Shown in pieces: positions 48,210 through 48,242 of a stretch of DNA of 48,242 nt. Source of the stretch: Methylococcales bacterium (lineage in GTDB: Bacteria > Pseudomonadota > Gammaproteobacteria > Methylococcales > Methylomonadaceae); assembly GCA_030654015.1 (NCBI GenBank), contig JAURYI010000054.1:1-48242 (forward strand), given 5' to 3'. The first letter of the stretch is position 1, and every line of letters starts with the position of its first letter. The position numbers were made by a program, and so were the translations under genes. The notes under the pieces were generated by a model, which was not told the DNA's origin, searched no databases, and was given only the letters and a program-made list of their open reading frames with translations.

Positions 48210-48242
48210 AGACCTGCGAGGTTTTTAAAACCTAGCAGGTCT
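48210..48242. repeat. Palindrome AGACCTGCGAGGTTTT, truncated by window end
   Basis: A near-perfect 33-nt palindrome (AGACCTGCGAGGTTTT around A) of the same family as 18790-18820. It ends exactly at the last base, so the right flank is unseen. Confidence 0.75.

Overview
The window is a piece of a gammaproteobacterial chromosome of moderate GC. The evidence is the linkage gpmI-envC-ctpA facing yibN-secB-gpsA with trmL close by, which matches the E. coli gpmM/envC - yibN-grxC-secB-gpsA-cysE-trmL neighbourhood minus grxC and cysE. The mutL-miaA and nnr-tsaE-amidase blocks point the same way. The very long DUF4347/cadherin-like/VCBS protein, the many short palindromic repeats and a persulfide-sensor-type ArsR regulator fit environmental lineages such as Methylococcales or Thiotrichales, but I cannot place it more exactly. 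I saw no phage, integrase, transposase gene, CRISPR array, tRNA or rRNA.

Layout. 1-1051: a cupin lipoprotein gene, then a 0.5 kb gap holding a 201-bp element with 15-bp terminal inverted repeats, and the promoter region of the giant gene. 1052-18715: one 17.7 kb gene for a 5887-residue surface or secreted protein. It carries an N-terminal LEPR-XLL-like motif, two DUF4347 units (the first lacking the putative His/Cys dyad, the second keeping it), about two dozen cadherin-like repeats, a proprotein-convertase P-domain set inside one repeat, nearly identical VCBS repeats and a dystroglycan-type C-terminal domain. 18716-26001: a terminator shared with the gpmI-envC-ctpA operon (minus strand), then a persulfide-sensor-like regulator, yibN, secB and gpsA (plus strand). 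26002-28982: glgP-trmL (minus). 29122-36403: mutL, miaA, nnr, tsaE, an AMIN-domain amidase, a MEKHLA protein and a DUF1294 protein (plus). 36404-41693: a porin-adenylate cyclase operon (minus) diverging from a beta-carbonic anhydrase gene, followed by a dicarboxylate symporter. 41781-48105: a small secreted protein, an orphan ParA, a DUF1451 zinc-ribbon protein, an L,D-transpeptidase lipoprotein, a periplasmic catalase-peroxidase and a YkgJ-type cysteine-cluster protein.

How the genes fit together. Cell-wall separation is represented twice: EnvC (degenerate LytM activator) and an AMIN amidase with the occluding-helix region that such activators relieve. An L,D-transpeptidase is also present. 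Sulfur stress is represented by the two-cysteine ArsR regulator beside a membrane-anchored rhodanese. A class IIIb cyclase, the type known for bicarbonate stimulation, lies in the operon divergent from a carbonic anhydrase gene, which suggests an inorganic-carbon/cAMP link. Most 3' junctions between genes carry short palindromic repeats. One family, with ends built from a 9-bp CACGAAANN period, occurs at four loci and is the most conspicuous non-coding structure here.
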